DNA from: Nitrospira defluvii
GTDB lineage: Bacteria; Nitrospirota; Nitrospiria; Nitrospirales; Nitrospiraceae
Length of the DNA stretch: 64,000 nucleotides
Direction of reading: 5' to 3'
Assembly: GCF_905220995.1 (NCBI RefSeq)
Contig: NZ_CAJNBJ010000016.1
Coordinates: forward strand, 620,001 to 684,000
Shown: positions 8,741-16,870 of the stretch, piece after piece
How positions within the stretch are numbered: the first letter of the stretch is position 1
How the letters are laid out: each line of letters begins with the position of its first letter
Notes under the pieces: model-generated
Seen by the model: the letters and a program-made list of their open reading frames with translations, nothing else
Databases searched by the model: none
Told to the model about the DNA's origin: nothing
Made by a program: the position numbers and the translations under genes

Positions 8741-9196
8741 TCATGTGAAGGATCCGGTGTCTGCTTCGAGGAAAACAGGGTACGTGGCCGCGAGCGGGAT
8801 AGCAAAGAGCACTGCCACGACCACGTTCAGCACGGCGTTGTGCCAGAAGCCGGACCATAAGGAGAACACGGTGTCAGGAATGAACCATGCAGCAACCGAA
8901 ACAGCGAGCGTGTACCAACCGTCACGCGAGCCGCGGCGGAATGGACTGAGCACGATGAAGAGGAGCGCAATCCCCCAGCCAATCATGACTGCGCCCAACA
9001 CCCCGTGAACAAGAGCGATGTACGTCACTGCAGGCTCTCCAAGGGCACCGATGGTTCCAGCCGACGAGAACACGAGCAGGCTGAAAAACTGCCGTGTGAG
9101 ACCGGGCGCGACCACCATGCTGAGGCCGAAAACAAGAACGCCCGCTGTCACGACGATGAGCCACCGCCACCAGAAGAGGGCGCTGCCTTTCAACAT
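8741..9196 (-). CDS. Four-helix membrane protein of unknown function
   Basis: 151 residues from ATG 9196, with GGAG seven bases upstream. Four hydrophobic helices are visible (about residues 10-30, 58-84, 94-115, 118-140). Conserved-looking features are limited to an initial WWRW pair and a short Arg-rich loop between helices 2 and 3. No catalytic or metal motif is visible and I do not recognise the family. It follows the SRPBCC gene by 23 nt, so the two probably form an operon. Both lie between the duplicated mlaE ends and look less GC-rich than the flanks, as transferred cargo would. Confidence 0.7.
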   Translation of the reverse strand: MLKGSALFWWRWLIVVTAGVLVFGLSMVVAPGLTRQFFSLLVFSSAGTIGALGEPAVTYIALVHGVLGAVMIGWGIALLFIVLSPFRRGSRDGWYTLAVSVAAWFIPDTVFSLWSGFWHNAVLNVVVAVLFAIPLAATYPVFLEADTGSFT

Positions 9197-9219
9197 GTGG
9201 TCTCCAAGTATCTCTCGTA

Positions 9220-9726
9220 CTACTGTTCCAATGACTTCGCTCTAGCGACAGCATCTTTCAGTGGCAAACGTTTCCCCGTGGTCAAATAGTGGTTGAGCAT
9301 GGCCTCGCCCATTCTCATCTCGAAGACAAAGGTGTCGGTAATGCCATCGAGAATCCGGTTTCCATCGGGGGTGAGGGCCGTCAGGACCTGCTCATTGTTT
9401 GCCGTGGTCGTGCCGTCTCCATTGTCGATCAGCGCGATGGAGAGGGATATGACTCTGAGCGGATTCACGCGGACAAACTCAACCAATGAATACGGATCGT
9501 GCCGGCTGATGACCCAGACATCGTCTGAGGAATCGCCTGGAACATGAGTTCTAAAGACGCAATTCTTCTCTGCAACACCGGAAGCCGAATAGAGCATCTC
9601 GCATTGCCAAGATTCGACCCACTCATATTCGCGCACCGGACAGAGAAGAGGAAACAACCTATCGGGTGACGCCATAAATTGCTGCACGTAGCGTTGCGTC
9701 ATCCGCCTGGCCGCGAAATCGTTCAT
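9220..9726 (-). CDS. SRPBCC (START-like) domain protein
   Basis: 168 residues from ATG 9726, with AAGGAAT upstream; the longer frame lacks a ribosome site. The pattern of an N-terminal helix, PVREYEWVESWQCEMLYS, then alternating strands (CVFRTHVPG, VWVISRHDPYSLVEFVRV) and a C-terminal helix is that of the SRPBCC/polyketide-cyclase-like fold, which binds hydrophobic ligands in a helix-grip cavity. No catalytic residue is predictable. It is cytoplasmic (no signal peptide). It may be cotranscribed with the four-helix membrane protein. Base composition is visibly more AT-rich than the mla genes. Confidence 0.75.
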   Translation of the reverse strand: MNDFAARRMTQRYVQQFMASPDRLFPLLCPVREYEWVESWQCEMLYSASGVAEKNCVFRTHVPGDSSDDVWVISRHDPYSLVEFVRVNPLRVISLSIALIDNGDGTTTANNEQVLTALTPDGNRILDGITDTFVFEMRMGEAMLNHYLTTGKRLPLKDAVARAKSLEQ

Positions 9727-9839
9727 AGTTATTCCTTCTTCACGCCCCACATTCGACATGGAACCAGGCACCGGTTTGCCGGTGCCTGTCCGCTCAACGA
9801 TCGCCGTTCCCCCGTTTCAGGGTGTCACCTCCACACCAT

Positions 9840-10142
9840 TCAGGATGTGCTCTCACGTATCTGCGGCGATTTCTGTTCAAGCACATATCCGATCGCCACA
9901 AGAGGAGCGCCCATGGCCACGTTGCGTGCGCAGATGTCAATGAAGCAGCGTGAGACTGACCGCCTCGTGATTCTCTGTAAGTACAGAGCCGACAAGAGGC
10001 CTCCCTCAAGTGTTCCCTCCACAATCATGATCGTCTTGAAAAAGAAGAGGTCCGTCTGCATGAGCGGTACCAAGGGAATCGCCGTCACATAAGGAACGAC
10101 GCACAAGATAAACCCATACCCGACCTTCTTGAGTATCGTCAT
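9840..10142 (-). CDS. Small membrane protein, 100 aa
   Basis: From ATG 10142 with AAGGACGGAGG immediately upstream. Predicted helices cover about residues 7-27, 34-54 and 72-90, with an Arg-rich loop (QRITRRSVSRC) between the second and third. The family is not recognised. It is the third gene in the segment bracketed by the two mlaE copies. It ends about 115 nt before the SRPBCC start, so it may lead that small operon. Its composition is also less GC-rich than the surroundings. Confidence 0.6.
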   Translation of the reverse strand: MTILKKVGYGFILCVVPYVTAIPLVPLMQTDLFFFKTIMIVEGTLEGGLLSALYLQRITRRSVSRCFIDICARNVAMGAPLVAIGYVLEQKSPQIRESTS

Positions 10143-10233
10143 GCCTCCGTCCTTAGAGAGCTGCAGCGCCCCGCAGTTGTTTCACAGCATAAAATTCCTG
10201 GAGCAGTGACACCATCGGAACAAGTCGAGCCAT

Positions 10234-10276
10234 GTTTGCGGACGCCGATGAGTCGGTGAGCCGGCCGTGTCTTGCG
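10234..10276. repeat. Dispersed 43-bp repeat, copy A
   Basis: It aligns with 42134-42176 at about 36 of 43 positions, including the block CGGCCGTGTCTTGCG. Both copies lie just past the 3' ends of minus-strand membrane-protein genes (here the intact mlaE). Paired GCCG and CGGC arms allow a hairpin. It is probably a member of a genomic intergenic repeat family. Confidence 0.6.
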
Positions 10277-10287
10277 CCGAGGCGTAT

Positions 10288-11427
10288 TCATAGATCCCAC
10301 CAGTTCAACAGAATGCTGCACAAGGCGTCGAAAATGATCACCAGAAAAATGCTCTGCACCACGCTGATCGTCGTGTGCCGCCCCACGTCATCAACTCCGC
10401 CGCGAATTTGAAACCCCTGATAACATCCGACCAGCGCGATGATGACGGCAAAAAACGGCGCCTTCCCGATCCCAATGAGAAAATGGCGCAAGGCAACGGC
10501 CTCCTCAAACCGCGTGAGAAAGGCGGTGAAACTCACGTTCAGCTGGTTCGACGCGATCAACATACCGCCGAACACCCCCAACACATCGGCATACACCGTC
10601 AACAACGGCAGCGCGACGACCAAGGCCAGCACACGAGGCAACACCAGCAGTTCGATGGGCGAGAGCCCGAAGGTCTGCAGGGCATCCAGTTCTTCCGTCA
10701 CCTTCATCGTACCGATCTGCGCGGCATAGGCCGACCCCGACCGCCCGGCAATCAAGATGGCCGCGATCAGCGGCGCAATCTCCCGCAACAGGGAGATGCC
10801 CACCAAATCCACGATGAAAATGTTGGTGCCGAATTTTCGCAGTTGCTCGGCGCCCTGATACGCAATCACCACGCCGATCAGAAACGTCAGCAGGCCGGTA
10901 ATCGGTAAGGCGTTTACCCCGTCGAGCCGAAGACTGTTCAGGGTACTGCGCCAACGAATGCGAGCCGGCGACGACATCACACGAACCAGCGCCGTCGACG
11001 TCCGGCCGACAAATTCCAACCCCTGCAGGGCCTGTGTCATGGATTTGCGGAGGAGCGCCTGGAGCAGCTGAGTCCCGTCCGGCCGCACCGCGACATGGGC
11101 CATCATGACGCTCCAGTTGGCCGACACCAGACTCATCAGTTGCAGATATTCAGACCGCAGCCCCTCAACGGTCACCTCACACCCGCGAAGGCGCGCGTCC
11201 ATCACCGCGCGGGACAAGACCACTGCCCCACCGGTGTCGAAGGCCGCGATGCCGCTCCCCTCAAATCGGAACGCTCCACCCGTGGGCCAGTCCATCGCCG
11301 CGAGGACACGTTCGGCCCTCGCGACTTCTGGCATCGTCCAGGCGCCCTGACAACGCAATGTACGCCCTTCCACCAGGGTGACAGTCGCCGGCTGTTCTCC
11401 ACTTTCAGTTGTCGATCGACGAGCCAT
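10288..11427 (-). CDS. mlaE: STAS-MlaE fusion, lipid ABC transporter permease
   Basis: 379 residues from ATG 11427; GTG 11448 is an alternative. The N-terminal 110 residues form a STAS-like domain (VTLVEGRTLRCQGAWT, AFDTGGAVVLSRAVMDA). An interfacial helix and about five to six membrane helices of the MlaE permease family follow, with the coupling motif RSGSAYAAQIGTMKVTEELDAL near residues 235-256. STAS-fused MlaE permeases work with MlaF/MlaD in retrograde phospholipid transport. It follows a bactofilin-like gene by 17 nt rather than preceding mlaF. The last 335 bases are nearly identical to the broken copy beside mlaF. The large frame upstream of the ATG is a shadow. Confidence 0.88.
   Translation of the reverse strand: MARRSTTESGEQPATVTLVEGRTLRCQGAWTMPEVARAERVLAAMDWPTGGAFRFEGSGIAAFDTGGAVVLSRAVMDARLRGCEVTVEGLRSEYLQLMSLVSANWSVMMAHVAVRPDGTQLLQALLRKSMTQALQGLEFVGRTSTALVRVMSSPARIRWRSTLNSLRLDGVNALPITGLLTFLIGVVIAYQGAEQLRKFGTNIFIVDLVGISLLREIAPLIAAILIAGRSGSAYAAQIGTMKVTEELDALQTFGLSPIELLVLPRVLALVVALPLLTVYADVLGVFGGMLIASNQLNVSFTAFLTRFEEAVALRHFLIGIGKAPFFAVIIALVGCYQGFQIRGGVDDVGRHTTISVVQSIFLVIIFDALCSILLNWWDL
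10297..10631. repeat. Direct repeat, copy 2 (mlaE 3' end)
   Basis: Partner of 7957-8291 with two substitutions. One is synonymous (Val codon) and one changes Leu to Val. The intact permease carries this copy. The rest of the two genes is clearly more diverged, which argues against a simple recent whole-gene duplication. Confidence 0.9.
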
Positions 11428-11444
11428 GCTTGCTTCGCTGCACG

Positions 11445-12614
11445 TCACACCTGTTGCTGCTCTCGCAACCCGACAATCAAGTCCTTCTTGGTGATCAACA
11501 ATGCCCCCAGGCCGAAGAGCACGGCGCCAAGCGTCACCAGGCCGCCGACCACCGGCACCAGCGACAGGAGTGAATAGACCACGAGCCCCACCATAAACGG
11601 CTTGGCCAAGGATGACGACTCGTCTCGATGACGAAGCAGACGCTGCCCGATGTACATCATGGTGTAGATCCGAGCCAGATAGACCGTCACCCCATACATC
11701 GCCAGCAACACCACCCCCACCGGTAGGGCCAGCAGCGTGACCACCAGACTCGCGGCAGCAATCGGTGTGACGAGCAACACTGCCGTGCCTACTCCCAGCG
11801 ACGCTCCCGGCCGATCCCGTATCGTCGTCGTCACTCGGTGTGAGAAGACGGGATAGACTCGCAAGAGGATCAGCCCCAGAATCAGCGTGGACAGAAAACC
11901 GACGACAGCCGCCAGCACCCGCGCTCCGATGATTCCCTGACGAGCCCGCTCCACGCTCCAGCCCTCCGGCAACGGGCGGCGGGTGATCGGTCCGCGAACA
12001 GTGGCTTCTTCGTCGATCGAGGGAGCCGCATCTCCCCAATATCGCAACCGGCCGCCCACCGACGCTTTCGAGGTCAGGCGAACGGACTCGGCGGCCACGA
12101 TCAGGTCGCGCTCAATCTCATTGGACAGCGTCGCCCGCCAGGCCCCCACCCGCGCATCGCGACCGATCGGTCCCTCCAGCTGCACATGCCCGCCTCCGGC
12201 GATGAGGTTTTCCCGAACCTTCGCCGTCTCGGTCAGGTGAAGATCCACTCCGGCCAAAGTGGCATTTCTCCCGATCGTGCCGCTCACGGTGACTTGGGCA
12301 CCTATCACCCGAGCATCCTGAGCCACTGTGCCCGACAGGATGACCTTGGCCCCGGCGACGATCACATCCCCGTTGACGACGCCATCGATCATCACGTCGC
12401 CGCCGGCCGCATAGAGATCGCCGTTGACGATCCCGGAAATTTGGACATGCGGCCCGAACGCGAAGTAATCGCCCTGCACCACCTGCCCCGCTCGCAACAC
12501 GGCTCGATCGCCCCACGGCGATCGCGAGACCGCATCATCGGCAAAGGCCGCCGGCGACGGCGCGCATATGAGCAGGACCAGGACGGTTGAACCGATGGCA
12601 TCCCTGACGTTCAT
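11445..12614 (-). CDS. Bactofilin-like (polymer-forming) membrane protein
   Basis: 389 residues from ATG 12614. A signal peptide (about 1-25, ending AAFADD) leads into a run of short beta-helix repeats to about residue 190, where G-D/N and V/I alternate (GIVNGDLYAAGGDVMIDGVVNGDVIVAGAKV). This is the hallmark of polymer-forming cytoskeletal/bactofilin repeats. The C-terminal half has about five membrane helices. The repeat part should lie outside the cytoplasm because of the signal, which is unusual for a bactofilin. Start and upstream stop overlap as ATGA. It is followed 17 nt later by the STAS-MlaE permease, so an envelope-structure role is inferred. Confidence 0.8.
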   Translation of the reverse strand: MNVRDAIGSTVLVLLICAPSPAAFADDAVSRSPWGDRAVLRAGQVVQGDYFAFGPHVQISGIVNGDLYAAGGDVMIDGVVNGDVIVAGAKVILSGTVAQDARVIGAQVTVSGTIGRNATLAGVDLHLTETAKVRENLIAGGGHVQLEGPIGRDARVGAWRATLSNEIERDLIVAAESVRLTSKASVGGRLRYWGDAAPSIDEEATVRGPITRRPLPEGWSVERARQGIIGARVLAAVVGFLSTLILGLILLRVYPVFSHRVTTTIRDRPGASLGVGTAVLLVTPIAAASLVVTLLALPVGVVLLAMYGVTVYLARIYTMMYIGQRLLRHRDESSSLAKPFMVGLVVYSLLSLVPVVGGLVTLGAVLFGLGALLITKKDLIVGLREQQQV

Positions 12615-13036
12615 CGTGGCATGACTCCAGCTCCGTAGCGATAGACCAACTCGCCGCCGAAATAGCTGGCGACCAACAGCAGCAACGATCCAGCAACCCC
12701 AAGCCCCAGCACCAGCGCAGGGCGCTCCCGCATCAACCCCCAAGACGACATCACTCGCAGGCTTAGCAGGCCGAGAAACACCCAGAACACCGAGCCCCCA
12801 AGCTCCTCATGAATTTCAATCGCTTGCTTCGAGATTCCGCTTCGTTCAACCGCTTCTTCGGCCAAATGCCCTGTGAGCACCGCCACCGCTGCCGCCAGGA
12901 CGCCGAGCACCAGCAGAGACAAGCTGGTATCCCGAAACTGTTGGCTCCGCCATCGGAACGCCAACGCATCAAACAGGGTGCTCGTCAACAGCAAGGCAAT
13001 AGGAAAGTGGACGACCATCGGATGAATAGGATGCAT
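12611..13036 (-). CDS. DUF2231 family membrane protein
   Basis: 141 residues from ATG 13036, which has AAGGAGCC six bases upstream. It starts HPIHPMVVHFPIALL, the conserved histidine-rich opening of DUF2231 proteins, followed by four membrane helices. An acidic loop (GHLAEEAVE ... HEELGG) lies between helices 2 and 3. The His/Glu pattern has been taken to suggest haem or metal contact in this family, but the function is unknown. First gene of a likely three-gene operon with the bactofilin-like protein and STAS-MlaE. Confidence 0.85.
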   Translation of the reverse strand: MHPIHPMVVHFPIALLLTSTLFDALAFRWRSQQFRDTSLSLLVLGVLAAAVAVLTGHLAEEAVERSGISKQAIEIHEELGGSVFWVFLGLLSLRVMSSWGLMRERPALVLGLGVAGSLLLLVASYFGGELVYRYGAGVMPR

Positions 13037-13511
13037 GCAGGCTCCTTGGTGCTTCCTCCCGTTTCGAGAAGTGTCGCACCGATGACTCACTCCCTTGGCA
13101 AGCAGACCGTGAACCTCACCAGAGAGGTTGTGCGCCTGATGAGTGCAAGGATGGAGCCCCCTCACCACGACAACAGGGATGGCGGAAACCGTGCAGAGTC
13201 GCGGCTGGTCGGAAATCGCCTGTTCATGAGACAACGTGATAAGCGGGGAGGTCTGCTACAGGGGAGGCCTGCCTGCCTGTGGCAGAATGCAACAGGAGCA
13301 GGCCCCCTAGCCCGCATGATTCATGAACACTTCTGTTGCAACCGCCGATTCACTGCTACGACGAGCCTTCGGCCGGCGGGCTCGCCCCTCGGACCCTCAC
13401 CGTACTGCACGAGTACGCGTCGGGTCCTCCCGGCTCCGCGCGCCGGTCTCGCCACGTGCGTCGGCGGTTTCGCGACGAACCGTCATGAATCATGCGGGCT
13501 ATCACACTGGT
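13037..13511. other. Gene-free stretch containing an inverted-repeat element
   Basis: The 475 bases between the DUF2231 start and the GT39 stop hold no convincing gene. The left 270 bases look like ordinary promoter and leader sequence. The right 190 bases are a structured element bounded by an 18-bp inverted repeat (13309-13326 and 13483-13500). Confidence 0.7.
13309..13500. repeat. 192-bp hairpin/MITE-like inverted-repeat element
   Basis: Perfect 18-bp terminal inverted repeats, AGCCCGCATGATTCATGA and its complement, enclose a GC-rich core. The core has further internal arms: GGACCC/GGGTCC, GTAC/GTAC around an 11-bp centre, and AACCGCC/GGCGGTT. It contains no ORF. It ends 11 nt after the stop of the glycosyltransferase gene. 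The design suits a non-autonomous miniature element or a large structured intergenic repeat. No target-site duplication is obvious. Confidence 0.65.
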
Positions 13512-15206
13512 TTATTCCTGTGCGCTCACGGACAGGAGGAACAGATGTTTTCGGCTCGGCTGCGGAAATTCATGCAGTCGCTCGACGCGTAGTCCGGCAG
13601 ACTGCTGCAAGGACTGCATGTGCTGTTCCTCCGTGATGATTCTGACTGGCCCCTGTCGGCGCACGGCCTCACGGACCGCATCAGGAGTCGGCAACTCCGG
13701 CACCACGTTGTCCCGCTTCAGGTAATAGAGGGCATCCTCATTCTTCGGCCAGCCGGGGATATACATGAACAGAGCCGGACCGGCTTCTCGCGCCATGGCC
13801 TTGATCTCTTCTGTCGCCTTGCGCGGCGAGGCGGCCTGGTCGATCGCCGGAAACACGTAGTTCACCACCAGCACGACATAGGCCGCCGCAAGCACCCCCA
13901 CCAGCTGAAGCGCGAGCTGCAGGCGCGCCTTCGCCACCGCATAGATCAGCGTGCCGGACAGCGCCACGATCGTCATGATGAATACGGGTGAAACCACCGG
14001 CGAGGAGACCAGCCAGCGCTTCCGCAACGGAGCCGCGCCGAAAAACATGCCGGCCCCGAACACGAGCGCCAAGACGACGAGCAGCACTTTCAACAACGGG
14101 GTCATTGCACGAGACGCGTCGGTCGTCTCGAACATGCGATGGTAGAAATAGCCGATCATCAGACCGATTCCCGGCACGATCGTCATCAGATAGGGCTCAC
14201 GTTTGAGCGTGGCCAGACTGAATGCCGTGAAGAGGCTGAGCACCCAGACCAGCAACAGCAATTCGGTCGGATGGGCGCGGAACGGGCGTTGCGCCCAAAG
14301 TAACAGCAGGGCCGACGGGAGCAGGGCACACCAGGGGAAGAAGTCGGCCCACATCATCCCGAGATACCAATAGAGCGGGTGGCCGTCTCGCGCCATACCG
14401 ATGGAGCCGGCCAAACCGCTATTCCACACGGACCCGATCGCGCTCAGGATCTTAAAATGATGCTGATACCCGGATCCCAGCATAGAGGCATACCCCGCCA
14501 TCATGGCAAAGGCCAGACCCAACCCGCCCCAAAACCACCGGTCTTTCAACATCCGCGTATCGCGTTGGATCAGGGCATAGGTGGCCATCACGAGCAACGG
14601 AAGGAAAAACCCGTGCATCTCCTTCAGCATCGCCCCGAGCGCCATACTGAGAAACGCCAGCAGATACCAGCGTGAACTGCGGCCCACAAACTGAACCTGA
14701 ACCCAGGCAAACAAGGCCAGCGTCACGAGGAACGTCAAGGAGGAATCAAACAGCACGCGACGTCCGTACCACAGAAAGACGTGACTGGTGACGACGACCA
14801 ATGCCGCCCAGAAGCCCGCGGTCGAGGAGAACAACCTCGTCCCCAAGACATAGACGAGCGCCACCGTACCGACCGCCGCAAGAGAGCCGGGCAGACGCAA
14901 CGCGATTTCGTGATCGCCCCACAGCCACGTCGACAGGTGGAGCATCCAAAAAAACAACGGGGGTTTGTTGAAATAGGGTTCGCCTTGATACGTCAGGTCG
15001 AAGAACTCCTGCCGCCGCCCCATTTCACCTGCGATGCCCGCATAGAGCCCTTCGCTGCCTTCCAGCAGCGAAAACTGCAGATTCGTAAAAAATGCCCAGA
15101 CGCTGACCAGCGCCAGCACCAACAACTCGAGGTACTGCCGACTGGCAAAACTCCACGGCTGCCCTCTCCCCGAACCTTCCTGACTCATCACTCTTCCCGC
15201 CGACAT
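13512..15206 (-). CDS. GT39/ArnT-like membrane glycosyltransferase
   Basis: About 564 residues (ATG 15206 with GGGAGG upstream; ATG 15188 also possible). The first helix is followed by EGSEGLYAGIAGEM, equivalent to the acidic periplasmic loop of polyprenyl-phosphate-sugar glycosyltransferases. Next come the family motif PYFNKPPLFFW and about a dozen hydrophobic helices, then a soluble C-terminal domain of about 110 residues. These enzymes move a sugar from a polyprenyl carrier to lipid A, protein or another envelope acceptor on the periplasmic side. The acceptor cannot be told here. It stands alone, flanked by the inverted-repeat element and a cupin gene. Confidence 0.85.
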   Translation of the reverse strand: MSAGRVMSQEGSGRGQPWSFASRQYLELLVLALVSVWAFFTNLQFSLLEGSEGLYAGIAGEMGRRQEFFDLTYQGEPYFNKPPLFFWMLHLSTWLWGDHEIALRLPGSLAAVGTVALVYVLGTRLFSSTAGFWAALVVVTSHVFLWYGRRVLFDSSLTFLVTLALFAWVQVQFVGRSSRWYLLAFLSMALGAMLKEMHGFFLPLLVMATYALIQRDTRMLKDRWFWGGLGLAFAMMAGYASMLGSGYQHHFKILSAIGSVWNSGLAGSIGMARDGHPLYWYLGMMWADFFPWCALLPSALLLLWAQRPFRAHPTELLLLVWVLSLFTAFSLATLKREPYLMTIVPGIGLMIGYFYHRMFETTDASRAMTPLLKVLLVVLALVFGAGMFFGAAPLRKRWLVSSPVVSPVFIMTIVALSGTLIYAVAKARLQLALQLVGVLAAAYVVLVVNYVFPAIDQAASPRKATEEIKAMAREAGPALFMYIPGWPKNEDALYYLKRDNVVPELPTPDAVREAVRRQGPVRIITEEQHMQSLQQSAGLRVERLHEFPQPSRKHLFLLSVSAQE

Positions 15207-15352
15207 ATCCCCGCAACCTCCCTCGCAATTGAATGTGCCCAGGCGCTTGACCGGTCCTACCTCACGAATCACAAGGTCTAGAGCGGACGCCTATCGAGGA
15301 GGGCTGTCCTCACGAACATGGAGCGGACTGATGTTCCACGCTTCTTTACAAA

Positions 15353-15379
15353 GCCACGCATGGCTCGCTATGGGCGAGC
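15353..15379 (-). terminator. Possible terminator hairpins after the cupin gene
   Basis: On the minus strand, GCTCGC..GCGAGC and GCCA..TGGC hairpins overlap just past the cupin stop. A short TTTG run follows the second. The T tract is poor, so termination strength is uncertain. Confidence 0.35.
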
Positions 15380-15428
15380 AGTATAATTTCTCGATAGCCT
15401 ATTGAGAAGGCCTCGCCTGACCGGTCTC

Positions 15429-15767
15429 TCACAGCAACTTCGTGGCTTCGGTCGGGCGCGGAACCTTGACGACCAACACGCGAAACGGTTTGTCGCTCCG
15501 GTTGGACCACCTGTGCGGAATTCGAGCGGGGCTTGGGATGAGCATGTCCGGCCCGACTTCTTTTGTGTCGTCACCAATCTCGATGATCCCTCTCCCTTCC
15601 AGGACATAAAAAAACACATCGACAGGCGTAACATGCTTCTTGAGCGATTCCCCCGGTTCCAACGTGATATGAACAACCTGGGCATGCTCCGTGTCGTACA
15701 ACCGACTCGCCTTGACCTGATGGGGATTCTCAGTGAGATCGGCCTCTCGTGCATTGACCACTTCCAT
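15429..15767 (-). CDS. Cupin domain protein
   Basis: 112 residues from ATG 15767 with a near-perfect AAAGGAGG. A single beta-barrel cupin domain: motif 1 resembles HxTPVDVFFYVLEGRG and motif 2 PSPARIPHRW. Motif 1 has one clear His (KKHVTPVD), and motif 2 has His in IPHRW. A full three-His-one-Glu metal set is not evident, so metal binding may be weak or different. It is cytoplasmic. The neighbours (an outer-membrane protein upstream and a GT39 enzyme downstream) do not reveal the ligand. Confidence 0.85.
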   Translation of the reverse strand: MEVVNAREADLTENPHQVKASRLYDTEHAQVVHITLEPGESLKKHVTPVDVFFYVLEGRGIIEIGDDTKEVGPDMLIPSPARIPHRWSNRSDKPFRVLVVKVPRPTEATKLL

Positions 15768-15846
15768 GGTTCGCCTCCTTTGGCTCTACATTGCGCGACG
15801 TTCGTGAGGCGGCACTTGAGTACCGCGCGGCCTACGCGGCCTTCCA

Positions 15847-16764
15847 TTAAAACCGGAATCTGACCCCTCCGCCCAATCCGTAATTCGGCGCGCCGTTCGA
15901 CAGTCCCACCAGCAACGACCCGGTGAGATGCACGGTGTCGTCCACAACATAATTCGCCACAGCCAATAAGTCACGAGCGTTATTCACCGTATTGACCAAT
16001 GCGCGGTACTCTTCATAAAAGACACTCATGTGGAGGCTTTCCGTCACGTCATACCCGACACCGACGTCATACCACCACTGATTATTGAAGTTGGTGCCTG
16101 GCGCATCGCCGATCAGGGTGTAGCCTCCGTCAAGATAGGCCAGCCAGCGCTCCGCGAGGGTCTTGGTCAGTTCCACTCCAACCCCTTCATCGAACTCCCC
16201 CGTGCCGAGCCCTCGGTCTGCATCCGCGGTCGGCAATTTCACCCGGCCAGTGACCGCTACGAGCGGCATGACGGAACTTTCCTCGATCAGATAATAGCGG
16301 CCACGGAGAATCATGTCGCCGAGCCCGCTGTCGGTTGTGGCGGCGGCCAAGGGACTCGCACCGGGCCCTTTGCCGCCTCTGGACACCGCGGCGAGGGTTC
16401 CCACCGGCCCGGCAATGGCACTGCTTGTTCGCGTGGGAACGCCACCTACCAGTCGAACGGCACCGGTGCCGGAGATGCTGAGAAAGGGAATCGTTAAGCT
16501 TACATCGCCATCCCGAAAGACCCTCCTGACAGTCATGGGCGCATAGAGAATATTCGTCCTGGAATCCGTCCCGTAGGAACCGCTCGAATAATTCACTGTG
16601 GCGATGACACGCCATTGAGGGGCCGGTTGAGGCGGCCCGTCCGCTTCAGCCGCCGTCCACCCAATCGCTGTTTGCCCGATGAAATACAACGCCATCACGA
16701 GAAAAACCCGTGCCAGACCCACAGCGATCGACCGTCTCACCACTTTGACAATCTCCCATCGCAT
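15847..16764 (-). CDS. Outer-membrane beta-barrel protein (transporter-like)
   Basis: 305 residues from ATG 16764 with AGGA upstream. A signal peptide spans about residues 1-38. The mature part is a ladder of alternating strands with Gly and aromatic residues (YSSGSYGTDSRTNILYAP, GDMILRGRYYLIEESSVMP, VGVGYDVTESLHMSVFYEEY) and ends in GGGVRFRF, the terminal aromatic signature of barrel proteins. It resembles the phenol-degradation-associated MetA/transporter barrel family. Substrate unknown. The start codon sits in the loop of a hairpin (16750-16773), a possible translational control. Confidence 0.8.
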   Translation of the reverse strand: MRWEIVKVVRRSIAVGLARVFLVMALYFIGQTAIGWTAAEADGPPQPAPQWRVIATVNYSSGSYGTDSRTNILYAPMTVRRVFRDGDVSLTIPFLSISGTGAVRLVGGVPTRTSSAIAGPVGTLAAVSRGGKGPGASPLAAATTDSGLGDMILRGRYYLIEESSVMPLVAVTGRVKLPTADADRGLGTGEFDEGVGVELTKTLAERWLAYLDGGYTLIGDAPGTNFNNQWWYDVGVGYDVTESLHMSVFYEEYRALVNTVNNARDLLAVANYVVDDTVHLTGSLLVGLSNGAPNYGLGGGVRFRF

Positions 16765-16773
16765 CGGGAGATT
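16750..16773 (-). promoter_or_regulatory. Hairpin enclosing the start codon of the barrel gene
   Basis: AATCTCCC and GGGAGATT form a perfect 8-bp stem with an 8-base loop that contains the ATG at 16762-16764. In mRNA this could limit ribosome access. It may be fortuitous. Confidence 0.35.
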
Positions 16774-16811
16774 CCTGCGCTCGCTGAACTCATTCCCACA
16801 CCCGCCCTCAC

Positions 16812-16843
16812 GCGCGACGCCCCTCTAGGAGCAGGCGTCGCGC
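16812..16843. terminator. Strong intergenic hairpin
   Basis: GCGCGACGCC and GGCGTCGCGC form a perfect 10-bp stem with a 12-base loop, between the Arg/Glu-rich protein gene and the barrel gene. It lies where the upstream transcript should end. It lacks a T tract, so it may be an mRNA 3' stabiliser rather than an intrinsic terminator. Confidence 0.45.
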
Positions 16844-16870
16844 CAAGTCACCTCAGAGACCTCTCCGCAC

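Noticed and set aside
10288-12039. Extended 583-codon reading of the STAS-MlaE frame
   Set aside because: The first 200 codons lie inside the bactofilin-like gene in another frame and are Arg/Gly-rich shadow. The real start is near 11427.
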